A stretch of DNA of 64,000 nt from Mycobacterium sp. MFM001 (lineage in GTDB: Bacteria > Actinomycetota > Actinomycetes > Mycobacteriales > Mycobacteriaceae), in NCBI RefSeq assembly GCF_003402475.1, contig NZ_BFAB01000001.1:62001-126000 (forward strand), given 5' to 3'. How positions within the stretch are numbered: the stretch's first letter is position 1; every line of letters starts with the position of its first letter. Made by a program: the position numbers and the translations under genes. Below the pieces are notes generated by a model, which saw only the letters and a list, made by a program, of their open reading frames with translations, had not been told where the DNA came from and ran no database searches. Shown piece by piece: positions 18,368-28,689 of the stretch.

Positions 18368-21300
18368 TGCAAATACTCCTTTCGACCGTCAACGGTCACT
18401 CCCTCGTCGACCAGGGGGTTGACCAACTGCACATATGTGGGACTATCGCTGTCGCCCAGCAGGATTGCTCGCCCGGCGGGCAACCGCTCGAATCGCTGAC
18501 CACGGAGCTTGCCGCCGTCGGCCGGATTGCCGGACAGCATCAACGTGGTCGCCTGCAGGTCGTTGAACCGGCGCAGCAGCGGGCTGGTCATCAACGCGTG
18601 CGCGGACCCACTGGCGCGCGCGGTGATGATCACCCGCAGGCCCAGGTCGCCGGCCTCCGCCAGCAGCCCGATCAGGCTGGTCCACGGCCGCTGCCCGATG
18701 AACGGGCCGCTCATGGCCGGCGTATCCGGGATCTGGTCGACGTCGTCGATGATCAGGTAGTGGGTGTGGCCGCGGTATCTCCAGCCGGCCAACTCGTGCG
18801 GCGCCAAACCCGCCGGCGGGCGTCGCTTTTCGATGAGAGCCGACAGTCCCTGCATCGCCGGGATGACGCGGTCGATGTTGGTGGTGTACTCGTTGTCAGG
18901 GAACAGCGGCTCGTCGACCAGATGCAGCCGGCGGTCCAGCACCGTGAAAGCGACCTGCTCAGAGGTCGAGTGGTCACGAACGGTGCGGATGATGTGGCGC
19001 AGCAGCGTGGTCTTACCCGACTTGGTGTCACCGAACGCCATCAGCAGCGGGTTCTCGGCGAAGTTGACTTCGACTGCGGCCAAGTCCTCTTCGCGCTGCC
19101 CGATGACCACGCGGTCCGGGCCCCGATACACGGCGCCAACTTCGGTGGGCGCAAGGTTTTTCGGCAGCAGCCGCACCGCCGGCGCCGCGGCGCCCGGGTA
19201 GCGGGCGTTGACGGTGGCCACCTGATCCGACTCGGGAGCCGCGAACAAGAAGTGTTCGGCCGCCATCGTCAGCCCGCGGCCCGGCTGGTCCGCCGGCACC
19301 GACTCGGCCGGGCGGCGCAGCGCCCCGACCACCCGGACATTGCTGTCGCGGGAGTCGTGCAGCTTGAGTTCCAGGCGCAGCCCGAGACCGTCGCGCATGG
19401 CCAGCGGCACCTCCAGCCAGCTCGGCGTGGTGACGATCACGTGGATGCCGTAGGCAAGACCGACGTTGACCAGCTCAGTCACCTTGGACAGCAAGGGGTT
19501 ACGGGTGTTGAACTGGTCGGTGTTGTCCCGGCTGAAGGCATAGAGGTTGTCGATGACCAGGAACACTTCGCCGAACCCGTCGTCGAGCCCCGAATCCTGC
19601 CGATGCCGGAACACCTCCCGCTGCTGACGGATGCGCAGCAGCTGCTCGAGCTCGCCGAAGGTACGACGGATGCGCTCGGGCTCCAGAGGCGACGCCACAC
19701 TGCCGACGTGGGCCAAGTCCTCCAGCGCCCGCAGCTGCCCGCCGCCGTAGTCCAGGCAGTAGAAGCTCACTTCACCGGGCGCATGCAGGTTGGCGGCCGA
19801 GAGGATAAAGGTCTGCAGCGCAGTCGATTTGCCCGACTTGGCGCCGCCGTGGATAACCATGTTTCCGGCCGCCGAGCGCGCGTCGAACACCAGCGGGTCG
19901 CGGCGCATCTCGAACGGCTTGTCGATCTCGCCGAGGGGCCAGCGCCATTGTCCCTGCGGTATCGCGGAGCGGCTCAGCACCGACCTGAGCGGAATCGGCT
20001 CGTCGAGCGGCGGCAGCCACAGCTCCGGTGCGCGCGGCCCGTACCGGGCCAACTGGTCGCCGATGGTGGCGATCAGCTTGCGCGGCGGGCCGGCCGGCTC
20101 CTCCTCGTCGACGCCGGTGATCACCGTGTCCTGATCCGGCTCGACGCGCCCGGCGCTGAACAGCTTGGGCTCCGGAGCAGAATGCACCACAAGCGTTTTC
20201 GCCGCCTGCGGCGGATCGTAGATGCCGTCGACGTAGGTGCTGCGGAACTTGATCGGCGCCGCACCCGGTGCAGGCACCAAGAACCCCACACCCTTGTGCT
20301 CCTTGCCCGATTCGATGTGGTAGGCGTCCTCCACACCGATGATCTGCCGCGACACCGCCGGGCTGGCCACCTTCAAACCGATCCGGTAGGAGGTGTTCTT
20401 GTCGATGTCCTTGATCTTGCCGATGTCCAGGGTCTGCGACGCGAACAGAATGTGGATGCGGAACGAACGGCCTTTACGGGCGACGTAGTCGAACAGCTCC
20501 GCGTATTCGGGGTGGTCGGCCAGCATCAGGGTGAACTCGTCGGCAACCACGAACAACGTCGGGATCGGCGCCAGGTCGTGACCCGCCGCAATCGCGTTCT
20601 CGTACTCGGTGACCGAGTTGAACGCGCTGCCCTGCACGCGACGGCCTGCCTCCCGCAGCAACACCTCGCGGCGCGCCACCTCACCGCGCAGCGTGTCGGC
20701 GAACCGGTCGGCCAGTGACTTCTTCTCGGCCATGTTCGAGATCACCGCGACGACCTGCGGGAAATGCCGGAAGCTGTCCGCGCCGGCCTCACCCTTGAAG
20801 TCGGCGTAGATCACGATCAGCCGGTCGGCGGGGTGAGTTGTCAACAGCGACAACAGAATCGACATCAACGTCTGCGACTTGCCGGAACCGGTCATACCGA
20901 TCATCAGGCCGTGCGGACCCATGCCGCCCTCGGCTTCGTCCTTGAGGTCGAAGATCAGCGGCTCGCCGGTCGCGGTGACGCCGATCGGGACCCGCAACTC
21001 GTCCTCGCGGCGCCGCGGCGCCCACAATGTCGGCACGTCAAGACGCGACGCATCCGGAATCCCCAGCAGTGTCGTGAAAGTGGCGCCGCGGGTGGCCGCC
21101 GACTGCAGCCCGCTGTGGGTGGGGTTGGAATCCCAGCGGGACAGCCGCCGCGCCAGATGCGCGGCCTCGTCCGCGCCGAAGGTGTCGGCGGTGTCGACGT
21201 AGCGCTGCCATCCGCCGGTCTGCCACCGATCGATAACACCGTGGGCGACACGCAGAATCGGCCGTTCGGGATCCGAATACTGCTCGCGGTGCGGCGGGGT

Positions 21301-22332
21301 GGCCGAACGGTGGATGACGGTGACTCCGGCCCATCCGGCCGCCAGCGTCGACGCGTTGACGTCGTAGTCGGGGTCGTCGACGACGACCAGCAGGTGCCGC
21401 AGCGCGTCGGCCGGACCACCGGTGAAGGCCGGCCGGTCGGCAAGCGCCGGACCCAGCTGTGCGGCCAGCTCGTCGATGTTGGTCGACAGGTAGCGCGCCG
21501 GCCCGACGCCGTCCACCTGACCCGGAATGTCCACGTGCGGAAGCCATTTCAGCCACGACCAGTCCGGCGACTCCAGGTCGGGCGTGGCCAGCGCGACGCC
21601 GAGCACCGTCGGGTCGTGCCAGGTCACCGCCTGGGCGATCCAGGCGCGCAACGCGCCCCGCACGTCGTCGGTGTCGCCGAGCACGGTGATCCGCGAAACC
21701 TTGGTCAAATCGATGCCGGCCGGCACGTCGCGCACCGTGCGCTGGGTGTCCAGCAGGCTGCGTAAAGCGCTGTGCGACACCGGCTCCAGGTCGATCTCGT
21801 CCGCGGTGTCGTTGACGCGCAGCGCGGTGGCCAGCGGTGCCGAATGCAGTCCGGCCCGCACCACCAGGAAGTCGTCGTCGGCCGGGTCGCGCTCCCATTG
21901 GCGCCGGGATCCGGGTATGGCGACCAGTTCGGCGGGGTCGGGATGCGACCATTCGGCGGCCGCGCGTTGCTCGGCGGCCTGGGCGCGGACGTTGTCCCGG
22001 ACCACCGACAGGTAGCGCAGGTAGTCGGCGCGCTCGGCGTCGACTTCCTCGGTGCGCATCTTGTTGTCGGTGCCGCGGTACAGCGCTGTGGCGGCCAGCA
22101 ACAACACGAACGGGAAGAACAAGGTCTGCGGGGAGATCACCCGCATCCCGGTGGCGACCATCGCGACGATCATCCCGACGATCAGGATGACGATCACGAT
22201 GGGCAGCGCGCGTCGCAGCAGCGACGGCGGAATCGCCCGCGGCAGTTCCGGGGGCGCCTCGATGTTGATGGCTCCCTTGCGGCTCGCCGGCCGCGGCACC
22301 CGGCGGCGGGCCTCGAAGATCAGACGGCTCAT
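18364..22332 (-). CDS. eccC3: ESX-3 motor ATPase EccC3
   Basis: EccC is the FtsK/SpoIIIE-type motor that recognises substrates and powers type VII secretion. The 1322-residue protein has two membrane helices near residues 40-85, then three ATPase domains with Walker A motifs MTGSGKS (about 482), GGAKSGKS (about 831) and GDTKSGKT (about 1106). Walker B motifs are FVVADEF, FLVIDN and YLIIDD. The chain is unsplit, as in ESX-3, unlike the EccCa/EccCb pair of ESX-1. Both ends overlap neighbouring genes by 4 bp. Confidence 0.96.
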   Translation of the reverse strand: MSRLIFEARRRVPRPASRKGAINIEAPPELPRAIPPSLLRRALPIVIVILIVGMIVAMVATGMRVISPQTLFFPFVLLLAATALYRGTDNKMRTEEVDAERADYLRYLSVVRDNVRAQAAEQRAAAEWSHPDPAELVAIPGSRRQWERDPADDDFLVVRAGLHSAPLATALRVNDTADEIDLEPVSHSALRSLLDTQRTVRDVPAGIDLTKVSRITVLGDTDDVRGALRAWIAQAVTWHDPTVLGVALATPDLESPDWSWLKWLPHVDIPGQVDGVGPARYLSTNIDELAAQLGPALADRPAFTGGPADALRHLLVVVDDPDYDVNASTLAAGWAGVTVIHRSATPPHREQYSDPERPILRVAHGVIDRWQTGGWQRYVDTADTFGADEAAHLARRLSRWDSNPTHSGLQSAATRGATFTTLLGIPDASRLDVPTLWAPRRREDELRVPIGVTATGEPLIFDLKDEAEGGMGPHGLMIGMTGSGKSQTLMSILLSLLTTHPADRLIVIYADFKGEAGADSFRHFPQVVAVISNMAEKKSLADRFADTLRGEVARREVLLREAGRRVQGSAFNSVTEYENAIAAGHDLAPIPTLFVVADEFTLMLADHPEYAELFDYVARKGRSFRIHILFASQTLDIGKIKDIDKNTSYRIGLKVASPAVSRQIIGVEDAYHIESGKEHKGVGFLVPAPGAAPIKFRSTYVDGIYDPPQAAKTLVVHSAPEPKLFSAGRVEPDQDTVITGVDEEEPAGPPRKLIATIGDQLARYGPRAPELWLPPLDEPIPLRSVLSRSAIPQGQWRWPLGEIDKPFEMRRDPLVFDARSAAGNMVIHGGAKSGKSTALQTFILSAANLHAPGEVSFYCLDYGGGQLRALEDLAHVGSVASPLEPERIRRTFGELEQLLRIRQQREVFRHRQDSGLDDGFGEVFLVIDNLYAFSRDNTDQFNTRNPLLSKVTELVNVGLAYGIHVIVTTPSWLEVPLAMRDGLGLRLELKLHDSRDSNVRVVGALRRPAESVPADQPGRGLTMAAEHFLFAAPESDQVATVNARYPGAAAPAVRLLPKNLAPTEVGAVYRGPDRVVIGQREEDLAAVEVNFAENPLLMAFGDTKSGKTTLLRHIIRTVRDHSTSEQVAFTVLDRRLHLVDEPLFPDNEYTTNIDRVIPAMQGLSALIEKRRPPAGLAPHELAGWRYRGHTHYLIIDDVDQIPDTPAMSGPFIGQRPWTSLIGLLAEAGDLGLRVIITARASGSAHALMTSPLLRRFNDLQATTLMLSGNPADGGKLRGQRFERLPAGRAILLGDSDSPTYVQLVNPLVDEGVTVDGRKEYLQ

Positions 22333-23894
22333 CGGGTCTCCTCAGCTGAGGTCGTGCGACCGGGCCGCTTGTCGGGCGCCAGGCCGTCGTGGGCGAGCAG
22401 CGCATCGGCGCGCGACAGCGTCGGTCCAGGCGCGAACAGCGACAGCATCGACCACGGGATCGGAGTCGGGGGCGGGTTGAGGCCAAGAGCTTCAACGGTT
22501 TTGGAGTGACCGGTGGAACCGGCTTCGGTGTCGATGCCGTAGCGCACACCGGTGTCGGAGATCCAGAACAGCGACCCCGCGGCCGGCGACTCCGGACCGT
22601 GGCCGACGCTCTGGGCGAAGTAGCCGGTGCCGGGGGCCAGCGCGACACGCGTGGCGGTCCCGCCCGCGCCGGCACTGACCAGGTCCTCGGTGTGCACCGC
22701 CTCGGGCACCGGCAGCGCCGAGCCGGACAACAGCGTCAGCGAGTTGGTGGCGGCACCCTCCGGCTTGCTCCAGTGCGCGCACGTGACCGGATCACGGGCG
22801 GCGTCGACCAGGCTGATCCGCTGATCGGGATAGCGGGCAGTGTCCAGCGCCCGCGACACCGGCAGCTTGGCAACTTGGTCGGCGCTCAGCCGCGGCGGCT
22901 GGTCCAAACCGTAGGAGTTGGCGTTGCGCAGCATCGCGGCAAGGACCGCCGAAATCGGCTGCAGCCCATCGGGTAACACGGCGTAGTACAGCGGGGAGTT
23001 GTCTGCGGCGTAGGCGACGACGACCGCGCCGACCGGCGCCCCCACCGGCAGGGGGAACTGGGGCGGGCTGCCGGCGTCGGGAACGGCCGGGGCGGACAGC
23101 GCCGGGGCTTCGGGAATCGCGTTGAACAGACCGGCGGCTATCGTCCGCGGCGCCGGCACGTCGGTGCCGAAGCCCAGCGCGCCGGTGACCGCGCGGTCGG
23201 CCAGGTCGATCTTGCTGCGCCTGCCGTCCCACAACAGCCAGGTGCCTGCGTCGTTTTTGGTGAGCACGCCATGCCCGGCGGCCAGCGTCGCCGCGCGGGC
23301 GCCGCTGCTGTCCGGGGTCCCGGCGATCACCGTGACACCGGTGTCCGGACCGCTGACGGCGTCGCACACCGTCCAGTTGGCGTCCTTGTTGGTGTTTTGC
23401 ACCATCCGCTCCGGCGCACCGGGGATACCGATCAGGTTGCCGCGCGGGAATTGGTCCAGCGCACTGCTTTTCACGGTGGTGGGGTTGACCGGCCGTCCGG
23501 CGATCAGCCGGGCCGACGTCAGGTTGAGCACGGGGTGCAGCCGGTCACCGACCCGCACGTACAGCGCAGCGCTGGACCGGTCGGCCAGCACCGGGTTGTT
23601 GGCCGGCGACCCGTTTGGCCGGATCAGCGAGAACACGAAGCAGCCCACCAGGGTGGTGGCCAGGATCAGCACGCCCATGACCACCGAGCGCGTCTGGGTG
23701 CGCAACGGGTCGACGAGCATGCGGGTGTCGTGCAGGGCCACGCCAGAAGCGATGCGGCGCATGACAAATCGCCATCCACTCACCTGGTGGCGGGTGACGA
23801 AGCCGCGACGGTAGACGACCTTGTCGGGGTTGTCGTTGACCGGGGTGCGCGACGAGAACGAGCGCCGTTCGTCGTCTGGCTCGCGGGCCGTCAT
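22329..23894 (-). CDS. eccB3: ESX-3 membrane component EccB3
   Basis: EccB spans the membrane once and places a large domain in the periplasm, helping to dimerise the complex. The 521-residue protein has a cytosolic N-terminus (about 1-68), one helix (about 71-90, [20 protein letters not shown]) and a periplasmic region of repeat-like domains with [20 protein letters not shown]. Both ends overlap the neighbouring ecc genes by 4 bp. Length and layout are normal for EccB. Confidence 0.95.
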   Translation of the reverse strand: MTAREPDDERRSFSSRTPVNDNPDKVVYRRGFVTRHQVSGWRFVMRRIASGVALHDTRMLVDPLRTQTRSVVMGVLILATTLVGCFVFSLIRPNGSPANNPVLADRSSAALYVRVGDRLHPVLNLTSARLIAGRPVNPTTVKSSALDQFPRGNLIGIPGAPERMVQNTNKDANWTVCDAVSGPDTGVTVIAGTPDSSGARAATLAAGHGVLTKNDAGTWLLWDGRRSKIDLADRAVTGALGFGTDVPAPRTIAAGLFNAIPEAPALSAPAVPDAGSPPQFPLPVGAPVGAVVVAYAADNSPLYYAVLPDGLQPISAVLAAMLRNANSYGLDQPPRLSADQVAKLPVSRALDTARYPDQRISLVDAARDPVTCAHWSKPEGAATNSLTLLSGSALPVPEAVHTEDLVSAGAGGTATRVALAPGTGYFAQSVGHGPESPAAGSLFWISDTGVRYGIDTEAGSTGHSKTVEALGLNPPPTPIPWSMLSLFAPGPTLSRADALLAHDGLAPDKRPGRTTSAEETR

Positions 23895-25732
23895 GCCGGC
23901 ACCGACAGGCCGAGGCCACGCAGCAGCGGCTCTACCGAGTTGGCGACGTCGTCGGCGGTGATCGTGATCAGTTCGTCGTCGGTGAACTCACCGGTTCCCG
24001 CCTGCTCCGAGTGATCCAATCGGAATTCTCTTTCTTCCTCGGACTTTTCCACGATGTTTCGGACGAACCGCCCGTTACCGGCGATGTCGAGGCTGCGCCG
24101 GTTCACCCCGTTGGAGTCGGGAGTCGTCGAGGAGGCCAGATGCGCGAACAGTTTCTCCAGATCGTCGAGCGCGGCCTTCTCGAAGGCGCTGTCACGTTGC
24201 TCGGCCATCTTGTGCGCGATCTCGACGAGTTCGCCCGGGTTGTACGACGGGAAGTCGATGCTGCGGGTGAACCGTGATCGCAGACCTTCGTTGGTGTCGA
24301 GGAACTTGTCCAGGTCGGCGCGGTATCCGGCGATGATGACCACCAACCGGTCGCGGTCGTTCTCCATCCGGGCCAGCAGGGTGTCGATGGCTACCAGGCC
24401 GAAGTCGTTCTTGGCGCCGGTGGCCACCAGCGCGTAGGCCTCGTCGAGGAACAGCACGCCATCCAGTGCGCTGTCGATGATCGCGTTGGTCTTGGCTTCG
24501 GTCTCGCCGATGTGCTGGCCGATCAGATCTGCGCGGTGCACCTCTTTGATGTTCTCTTTCTTCAAAAGGCCCAGCCCGCAATAGATTTTGGCGACGACGC
24601 GGGCGATGGTGGTCTTACCGGTACCGGGCGGTCCGGCGAAAACCAGGTGGTGGGTGCGCTGGGCGACCGTGAGCCCGCGTTGCTTGCGCACCAATTCCAT
24701 TGCGACCGAACTCTTCAGCCGCGCCACCTGGTTTTTGACCTGTTCCAGTCCGATGAATTCGGCGAGCTGGCGTTCGGCCTCGGCGAGCAGCTCGGCCTTG
24801 CGCTCCCGGGACTCGGGGTCGATGAAGTCCTCGGCGCTGGGCTCCGTTTCTGGGTCCCACGGGTCGGTGCGCGCCTCGATCCGGGCCGCGGTGGTAGTGA
24901 CGATCCCGAAGCTGGTGTCGGACAGGGCGTGCTCGATCTGCTCGTTTTCCGGGTTGGCCGCGTAGAGGTCCTGCAGGACTTCGCTTGCGGAGTCTTCGTC
25001 GACGTGCGCACGCAGCACCAGGGCTTTGGCCAGCGCGCCGTCGACCGCGGCGACGGCAACCGGACCGTCGGGTTCCTCCAGGTACGACAACGCCGGCGCG
25101 AACATGCCCAGCCGGGCCAGCGCAATGCCCAGCGTGATCTTGGCGGCGTGCGCGTACGTCTCGTCGAGGTCGGGATCGTTGACGACAGGGGTCAGCAGTT
25201 TGACGACGTCGGACCAGCGCTCGGCGCGGTAGTGGATGGCCACCGTGACCCACCGGGCGTCGCGCCAGCTCGGCCGTCGCTCGGTGATGTCGCTGACCAG
25301 CTTGTGTGCGTCGGCGTAGCGCCCCTCGGCGGCCAGGGCCGCCGCGTAGGCGAGGTGGAAATCGTCGGGGTCGGTGGCGCGAAAGCGTAGGTACAGGCCG
25401 GTGTCGTAGTAGAAGCCCAAGGCGCGCGGCGGCAGTTCGACGCGGCGCTGCAATATCCCGGCGGTGGGCGCGGTGCGCGAAACCGCTTCCAGCACACGGG
25501 CTGACAGGTCACCGGCAGCGGCCAGGCCTGTCCAGGCGTCGCACTGGTCGTAGGCGATGCGGGTCAGTGCGGTGAAGCCGGATCGGGCGGCGGCCAGGTC
25601 GGCGGGGCGCCGGCGGTCGTAGACCTGGAGCCCCAGTGCCCGGCAGCAGGTGGCGAATCGGCTGATGACGTCGTCGTCAACCCGGGCAGTTGCGGGCCGC
25701 GTCGCGAGCGTGCCGGTGTCAGCGCTATCCAC
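23891..25732 (-). CDS. eccA3: ESX-3 cytosolic AAA+ ATPase EccA3
   Basis: EccA is a CbbX-type AAA+ protein thought to recycle EspG or otherwise handle substrates in the cytosol. The 613-residue protein has a TPR-like helical N-terminal half and a C-terminal ATPase domain with Walker A GPPGTGKTTIARVVA (about 370) and Walker B VLFLDEAYAL (about 429). It starts at GTG 25732, preceded by a strong AGGAGGAG site about eight bases away. It is the first gene of the ESX-3 operon, so the metal-responsive promoter elements upstream control the whole cluster. Confidence 0.95.
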   Translation of the reverse strand: MDSADTGTLATRPATARVDDDVISRFATCCRALGLQVYDRRRPADLAAARSGFTALTRIAYDQCDAWTGLAAAGDLSARVLEAVSRTAPTAGILQRRVELPPRALGFYYDTGLYLRFRATDPDDFHLAYAAALAAEGRYADAHKLVSDITERRPSWRDARWVTVAIHYRAERWSDVVKLLTPVVNDPDLDETYAHAAKITLGIALARLGMFAPALSYLEEPDGPVAVAAVDGALAKALVLRAHVDEDSASEVLQDLYAANPENEQIEHALSDTSFGIVTTTAARIEARTDPWDPETEPSAEDFIDPESRERKAELLAEAERQLAEFIGLEQVKNQVARLKSSVAMELVRKQRGLTVAQRTHHLVFAGPPGTGKTTIARVVAKIYCGLGLLKKENIKEVHRADLIGQHIGETEAKTNAIIDSALDGVLFLDEAYALVATGAKNDFGLVAIDTLLARMENDRDRLVVIIAGYRADLDKFLDTNEGLRSRFTRSIDFPSYNPGELVEIAHKMAEQRDSAFEKAALDDLEKLFAHLASSTTPDSNGVNRRSLDIAGNGRFVRNIVEKSEEEREFRLDHSEQAGTGEFTDDELITITADDVANSVEPLLRGLGLSVPA

Positions 25733-25751
25733 GCCCCCGTCTCCTCCTGTT

Positions 25752-25767
25752 GTTAGTGCTACCTAAC
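25752..25767. promoter_or_regulatory. Weak IdeR-like half-palindrome
   Basis: GTTAG-N6-CTAAC has perfect 5-base arms and keeps the TTAG/CTAA ends of the mycobacterial IdeR box, but its centre differs from the consensus. It lies only about 20 bases upstream of the eccA3 start and next to a second small inverted repeat (AACTTC-GCT-GAAGTT, 25765-25779). Confidence 0.4.
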
Positions 25768-25777
25768 TTCGCTGAAG

Positions 25778-25796
25778 TTAGCATTGCATAAGCTAA
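25778..25796 (-). promoter_or_regulatory. IdeR-like iron box upstream of eccA3
   Basis: Read on the minus strand, TTAGCTTATGCAATGCTAA matches the 19-bp IdeR consensus TTAGGTTAGGCTAACCTAA at 14 positions and is itself nearly palindromic. It lies 46 bases upstream of eccA3, where IdeR-Fe would block transcription. Iron repression of ESX-3 by IdeR is established in M. tuberculosis; binding here is inferred. Confidence 0.6.
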
Positions 25797-25881
25797 GTGT
25801 CGAGACGCCCCTATTGGAGCAGCGAGTGGCCCCGACCACGAGACTGGCGGAACAAGACAGCCTCCTTCCGGCACCACACGT

Positions 25882-25903
25882 TGATGAAAACCATTTTCGA
25901 TAA
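25882..25903. promoter_or_regulatory. Zur-like zinc box
   Basis: The core TGAAAACCATTTTCG matches 13 of 15 positions of TGAAAATCATTTTCA, the Zur box core as I remember it for M. tuberculosis. It stands out in GC-rich DNA. It lies 150 bases from eccA3 and 288 from the PPE start. ESX-3 is a known Zur regulon member, which supports the call. Confidence 0.6.
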
Positions 25904-26190
25904 CGCCTCGCCGGGACCATACCCCACGCCGACGCCCTCGATTGAACGGGTCTCACTATCAGTCGGTCTGCTGCCGTGTCGGGTTCCCCGGCTGAGCGAG
26001 CATCGCCCGGCCGGCTAGCCATCGCAGCGTTGACACGGCACGATCCTTCCACGCATCCGCGGGCACAACAGCCAATTTTCACAGCTGATACGGAGAAAAC
26101 TGCACCAAATTTCCGCACCTACGGTCATAGAATGTCGTAGTACGTGCTATCTGGGGCGGCTTCGACCACCCGCATCGGAAGAGGTGTGCG

Positions 26191-27750
26191 ATGACTGCGC
26201 CGATTTGGATGGCGTTCCCACCGGAAGTGCACTCCACGCTGTTGAGCAGCGGCCCGGGGCCGGGGCCGTTGCTGGCGTCCGCCGCCGCGTGGGACACGCT
26301 CAGCACGGAATACGCCTCGGCTGCAGACGAACTCACCGCAGTCCTGGAAGCGGTGCAGGCCGGCGCATGGGAGGGCCCGAGCGCGGAGTCGTATCTTGCC
26401 GCCCACGCTCCGTACGTGACCTGGCTGATGCAGGCCGGCGCGGACAGCGCCGCGACGGCCGCCCAGCAGGTGACCGCGGCAACCGCTTACCTGACCGCGC
26501 TGGCCACCATGCCGACGCTGGCCGAACTGGCCGCCAACCACGCCACCCACGCCGTGTTGGTGGCGACCAATTTCTTCGGCGTCAACACCATCCCGATCGC
26601 CCTGAACGAGGCCGACTACCTGCGGATGTGGGTCCAGGCTGCCACGACCATGACCGCCTATCAGTCTGTTTCGACGGCGGCTGTCGCCACGACCCCACGC
26701 AGCACGGCGGCGCCGCAGATCATGAAATCGGACATGAGCAGCGGCTCGGGCATGGGGAACGGCTCGGGCATGGGCGGAGGCATGGGCAATATGCCCGGTA
26801 TGGGCACCACGCTGCCCACCACCCCCGAGCAGTGGCTACAGGCCATCTTCCCGCCGCAGTTCAATCCGTTTTTGCCGAACTCGTTCCAGATGATGCAGCC
26901 GAGTTTGGCGACCTTCCTCCCTCGCGCCGAAGCCATGCTTGCCAACTACGCGGGTAACCCGGTGCAATTCCTTGAGGCGGTGCTGCTGCTCGGCACCCAG
27001 TTCGTCGTACACCGCACGATGTATCTGATCTGGCTGATTCTCTACAACCCCGTGGGGTTGATCGGCTTTGTGCTCAGCAATCCGATCTACACCTTGGGGT
27101 TGACCGCGCCCATGGCAATGGCACCCATGGGAGCGGCGGGTGGATTCGCCGGGCTGGCCGGACTGGCCGGTGTGACGCCGCCGGCGCCGGTTCCCGTAGC
27201 GGCGGCACCTATTCCCGTCGCGACGGTGCCCCCGGTGCCGGCCGTCGGGCCCGCTGCTACTCCGAGCGCTGCGCCGACGCCCCCTGCTGCTCCGGCCGCG
27301 ACGGCACCCGCACCCGTTACTCCGCCTCCGCCGAGCGCTCCCCCGCCTCCACCGCCGCTGACGGGGCCGGAAGCTACTCTCGGCGCGCAGAACCCGTATC
27401 TGGCGGGTCTTCTTGGGTGCGGTGCGCAGTCGAGCGTCCGCGGCAAGACGGCCAAGCCGACGTCCGAGGATGCCGCAACTCCGGCCGCGACGGCGGCATC
27501 GGCGGGTAAGGAGGAACAGACGCGTCGGCGCCGGCGTCCGGCACCGAAACGCATCGACCGCGGTTACCGCTACGAATTCCTGGATCCGAACGCAGAAACC
27601 GTGGCCTCGGATCAGGGCGCAGGACTGTTGGGTTTTGCCGGTACCGCCCCAAAGACCGCTTCGCAACGGGGATTGGCGACGCTGGACGACGACCGGTTCG
27701 GCGGCGGACCGACCATGCCGATGATGCCGGGCAGCTGGGACCCCGAGTGA
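26191..27750 (+). CDS. PPE protein, PPE-PPW subfamily (PPE3-like)
   Basis: The 519-residue protein begins with a PPE domain very close to that of PPE4 (PPE at residues 10-12, [26 protein letters not shown]). After it come a methionine/glycine-rich repeat (about 185-210), a hydrophobic region around residues 270-320, a long Pro/Ala linker, a basic patch and the PPW signatures GFAGT and PMMPGSW. No PE gene accompanies it, so it may pair with PE5 of the neighbouring operon. It runs divergently from eccA3 and probably shares its metal-responsive control. It resembles PPE3 (Rv0280), although position and strand differ from what I recall of M. tuberculosis. Confidence 0.9.
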   Translation: MTAPIWMAFPPEVHSTLLSSGPGPGPLLASAAAWDTLSTEYASAADELTAVLEAVQAGAWEGPSAESYLAAHAPYVTWLMQAGADSAATAAQQVTAATAYLTALATMPTLAELAANHATHAVLVATNFFGVNTIPIALNEADYLRMWVQAATTMTAYQSVSTAAVATTPRSTAAPQIMKSDMSSGSGMGNGSGMGGGMGNMPGMGTTLPTTPEQWLQAIFPPQFNPFLPNSFQMMQPSLATFLPRAEAMLANYAGNPVQFLEAVLLLGTQFVVHRTMYLIWLILYNPVGLIGFVLSNPIYTLGLTAPMAMAPMGAAGGFAGLAGLAGVTPPAPVPVAAAPIPVATVPPVPAVGPAATPSAAPTPPAAPAATAPAPVTPPPPSAPPPPPPLTGPEATLGAQNPYLAGLLGCGAQSSVRGKTAKPTSEDAATPAATAASAGKEEQTRRRRRPAPKRIDRGYRYEFLDPNAETVASDQGAGLLGFAGTAPKTASQRGLATLDDDRFGGGPTMPMMPGSWDPE

Positions 27751-27759
27751 GTCTCGTCC

Positions 27760-28665
27760 TCAGCCCTTGACCGCGCTGACCAAAGTGTTGCGGGCAATCA
27801 TCGGCCCCGCCTCGGTACCCGGCTCCGGGACCGGTCGCCCGACTTTGCGTAGGTAGTCGCCCAGCGGGGTCGGCACCGCGGTCCAGCCGCGTTCATCGAA
27901 CCACTGGTCGGCCGGTGCGCACTGCTCGTTGTAGACCAGCTGGAAGAACAACCGCTGCTCGCCTCGGGCGTTCGCTGCGCGTTCTTCCTCGACGGCGGCG
28001 GCGAACTCGTCGGGCGGCATCGGGGCACCATCCTCCAGGCCCACGTGGCTGCCGGGGGCAGCCAACGCATCGATTCCCGTGTACAACTGATGCTGCGCGT
28101 CGGCCGGAAGGTAGATCAGCAGGCCCTCGGCAATCCAGGCCGACGGCTTGGCCGGGTCAAAACCGCTGTCCCGCAATGCCTGTGGCCAGTCTTCACGTAG
28201 GTCGACGGCAACCTCGCGACGCTCGGCGCGTGGTTCTGCGCCGTGCTCGGCGAGCACCTCGCGCTTGAACTCCAGCACCTGGGGTTGGTCCAGCTCGAAG
28301 ATCGTCGTCCCGTCGGGCCACGACAGCCGGTAGGCGCGGGAGTCCAGCCCGGCGGCCAGGATGACCGCCTGACGGACGCCCGCGTCGGCAGCCTGCCGGA
28401 AGTAGTTGTCGAAGTACTTGGTGCGGGCGCCTTGGAAGTTGACGAAGTGCTGACCGAAGTCGTCGGTCTTCAGTTGATGGTCGGGCACTTTGCCGTCGAG
28501 CACGCCGGCCCAGTCGCCACCCACCGCGCGGCAGAACACCTCGGCGAACGGGTCCACGGCCAGCGGGTCGGGCTTTTGCGCCTCCAATGCTCGGGCGGTC
28601 GCCACGAATAACGCAGTCGAGCCGACACTCGTCGTGATGTCCCAGGTGTCACCGTCAGTACGCAT
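27760..28665 (-). CDS. SAM-dependent methyltransferase (Rv0281 family)
   Basis: The 301-residue protein belongs to the large mycobacterial family of putative SAM-dependent methyltransferases related to leucine carboxyl methyltransferase. It opens with [23 protein letters not shown], and the [18 protein letters not shown] motif binds [15 protein letters not shown] and [11 protein letters not shown] follow, all family hallmarks. The natural substrate is unknown. It ends 10 bp from the convergent PPE stop. In M. tuberculosis the corresponding gene Rv0281 lies next to eccA3. Confidence 0.9.
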   Translation of the reverse strand: MRTDGDTWDITTSVGSTALFVATARALEAQKPDPLAVDPFAEVFCRAVGGDWAGVLDGKVPDHQLKTDDFGQHFVNFQGARTKYFDNYFRQAADAGVRQAVILAAGLDSRAYRLSWPDGTTIFELDQPQVLEFKREVLAEHGAEPRAERREVAVDLREDWPQALRDSGFDPAKPSAWIAEGLLIYLPADAQHQLYTGIDALAAPGSHVGLEDGAPMPPDEFAAAVEEERAANARGEQRLFFQLVYNEQCAPADQWFDERGWTAVPTPLGDYLRKVGRPVPEPGTEAGPMIARNTLVSAVKG

Positions 28666-28689
28666 ACCACCGACACTACTGAGCGCCGA

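Larger units (their letters stand above)
25733..26190. promoter_or_regulatory. Bidirectional control region, eccA3 / PPE
   Basis: These 458 bases hold no convincing gene. They separate eccA3 (leftwards) from a PPE gene (rightwards) and are noticeably more AT-rich than the coding DNA around them. They contain IdeR-like palindromes next to eccA3 and a Zur-like box in the middle, listed separately. About 290 bases between the Zur-like box and the PPE start show no further motif that I can name. Confidence 0.7.
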
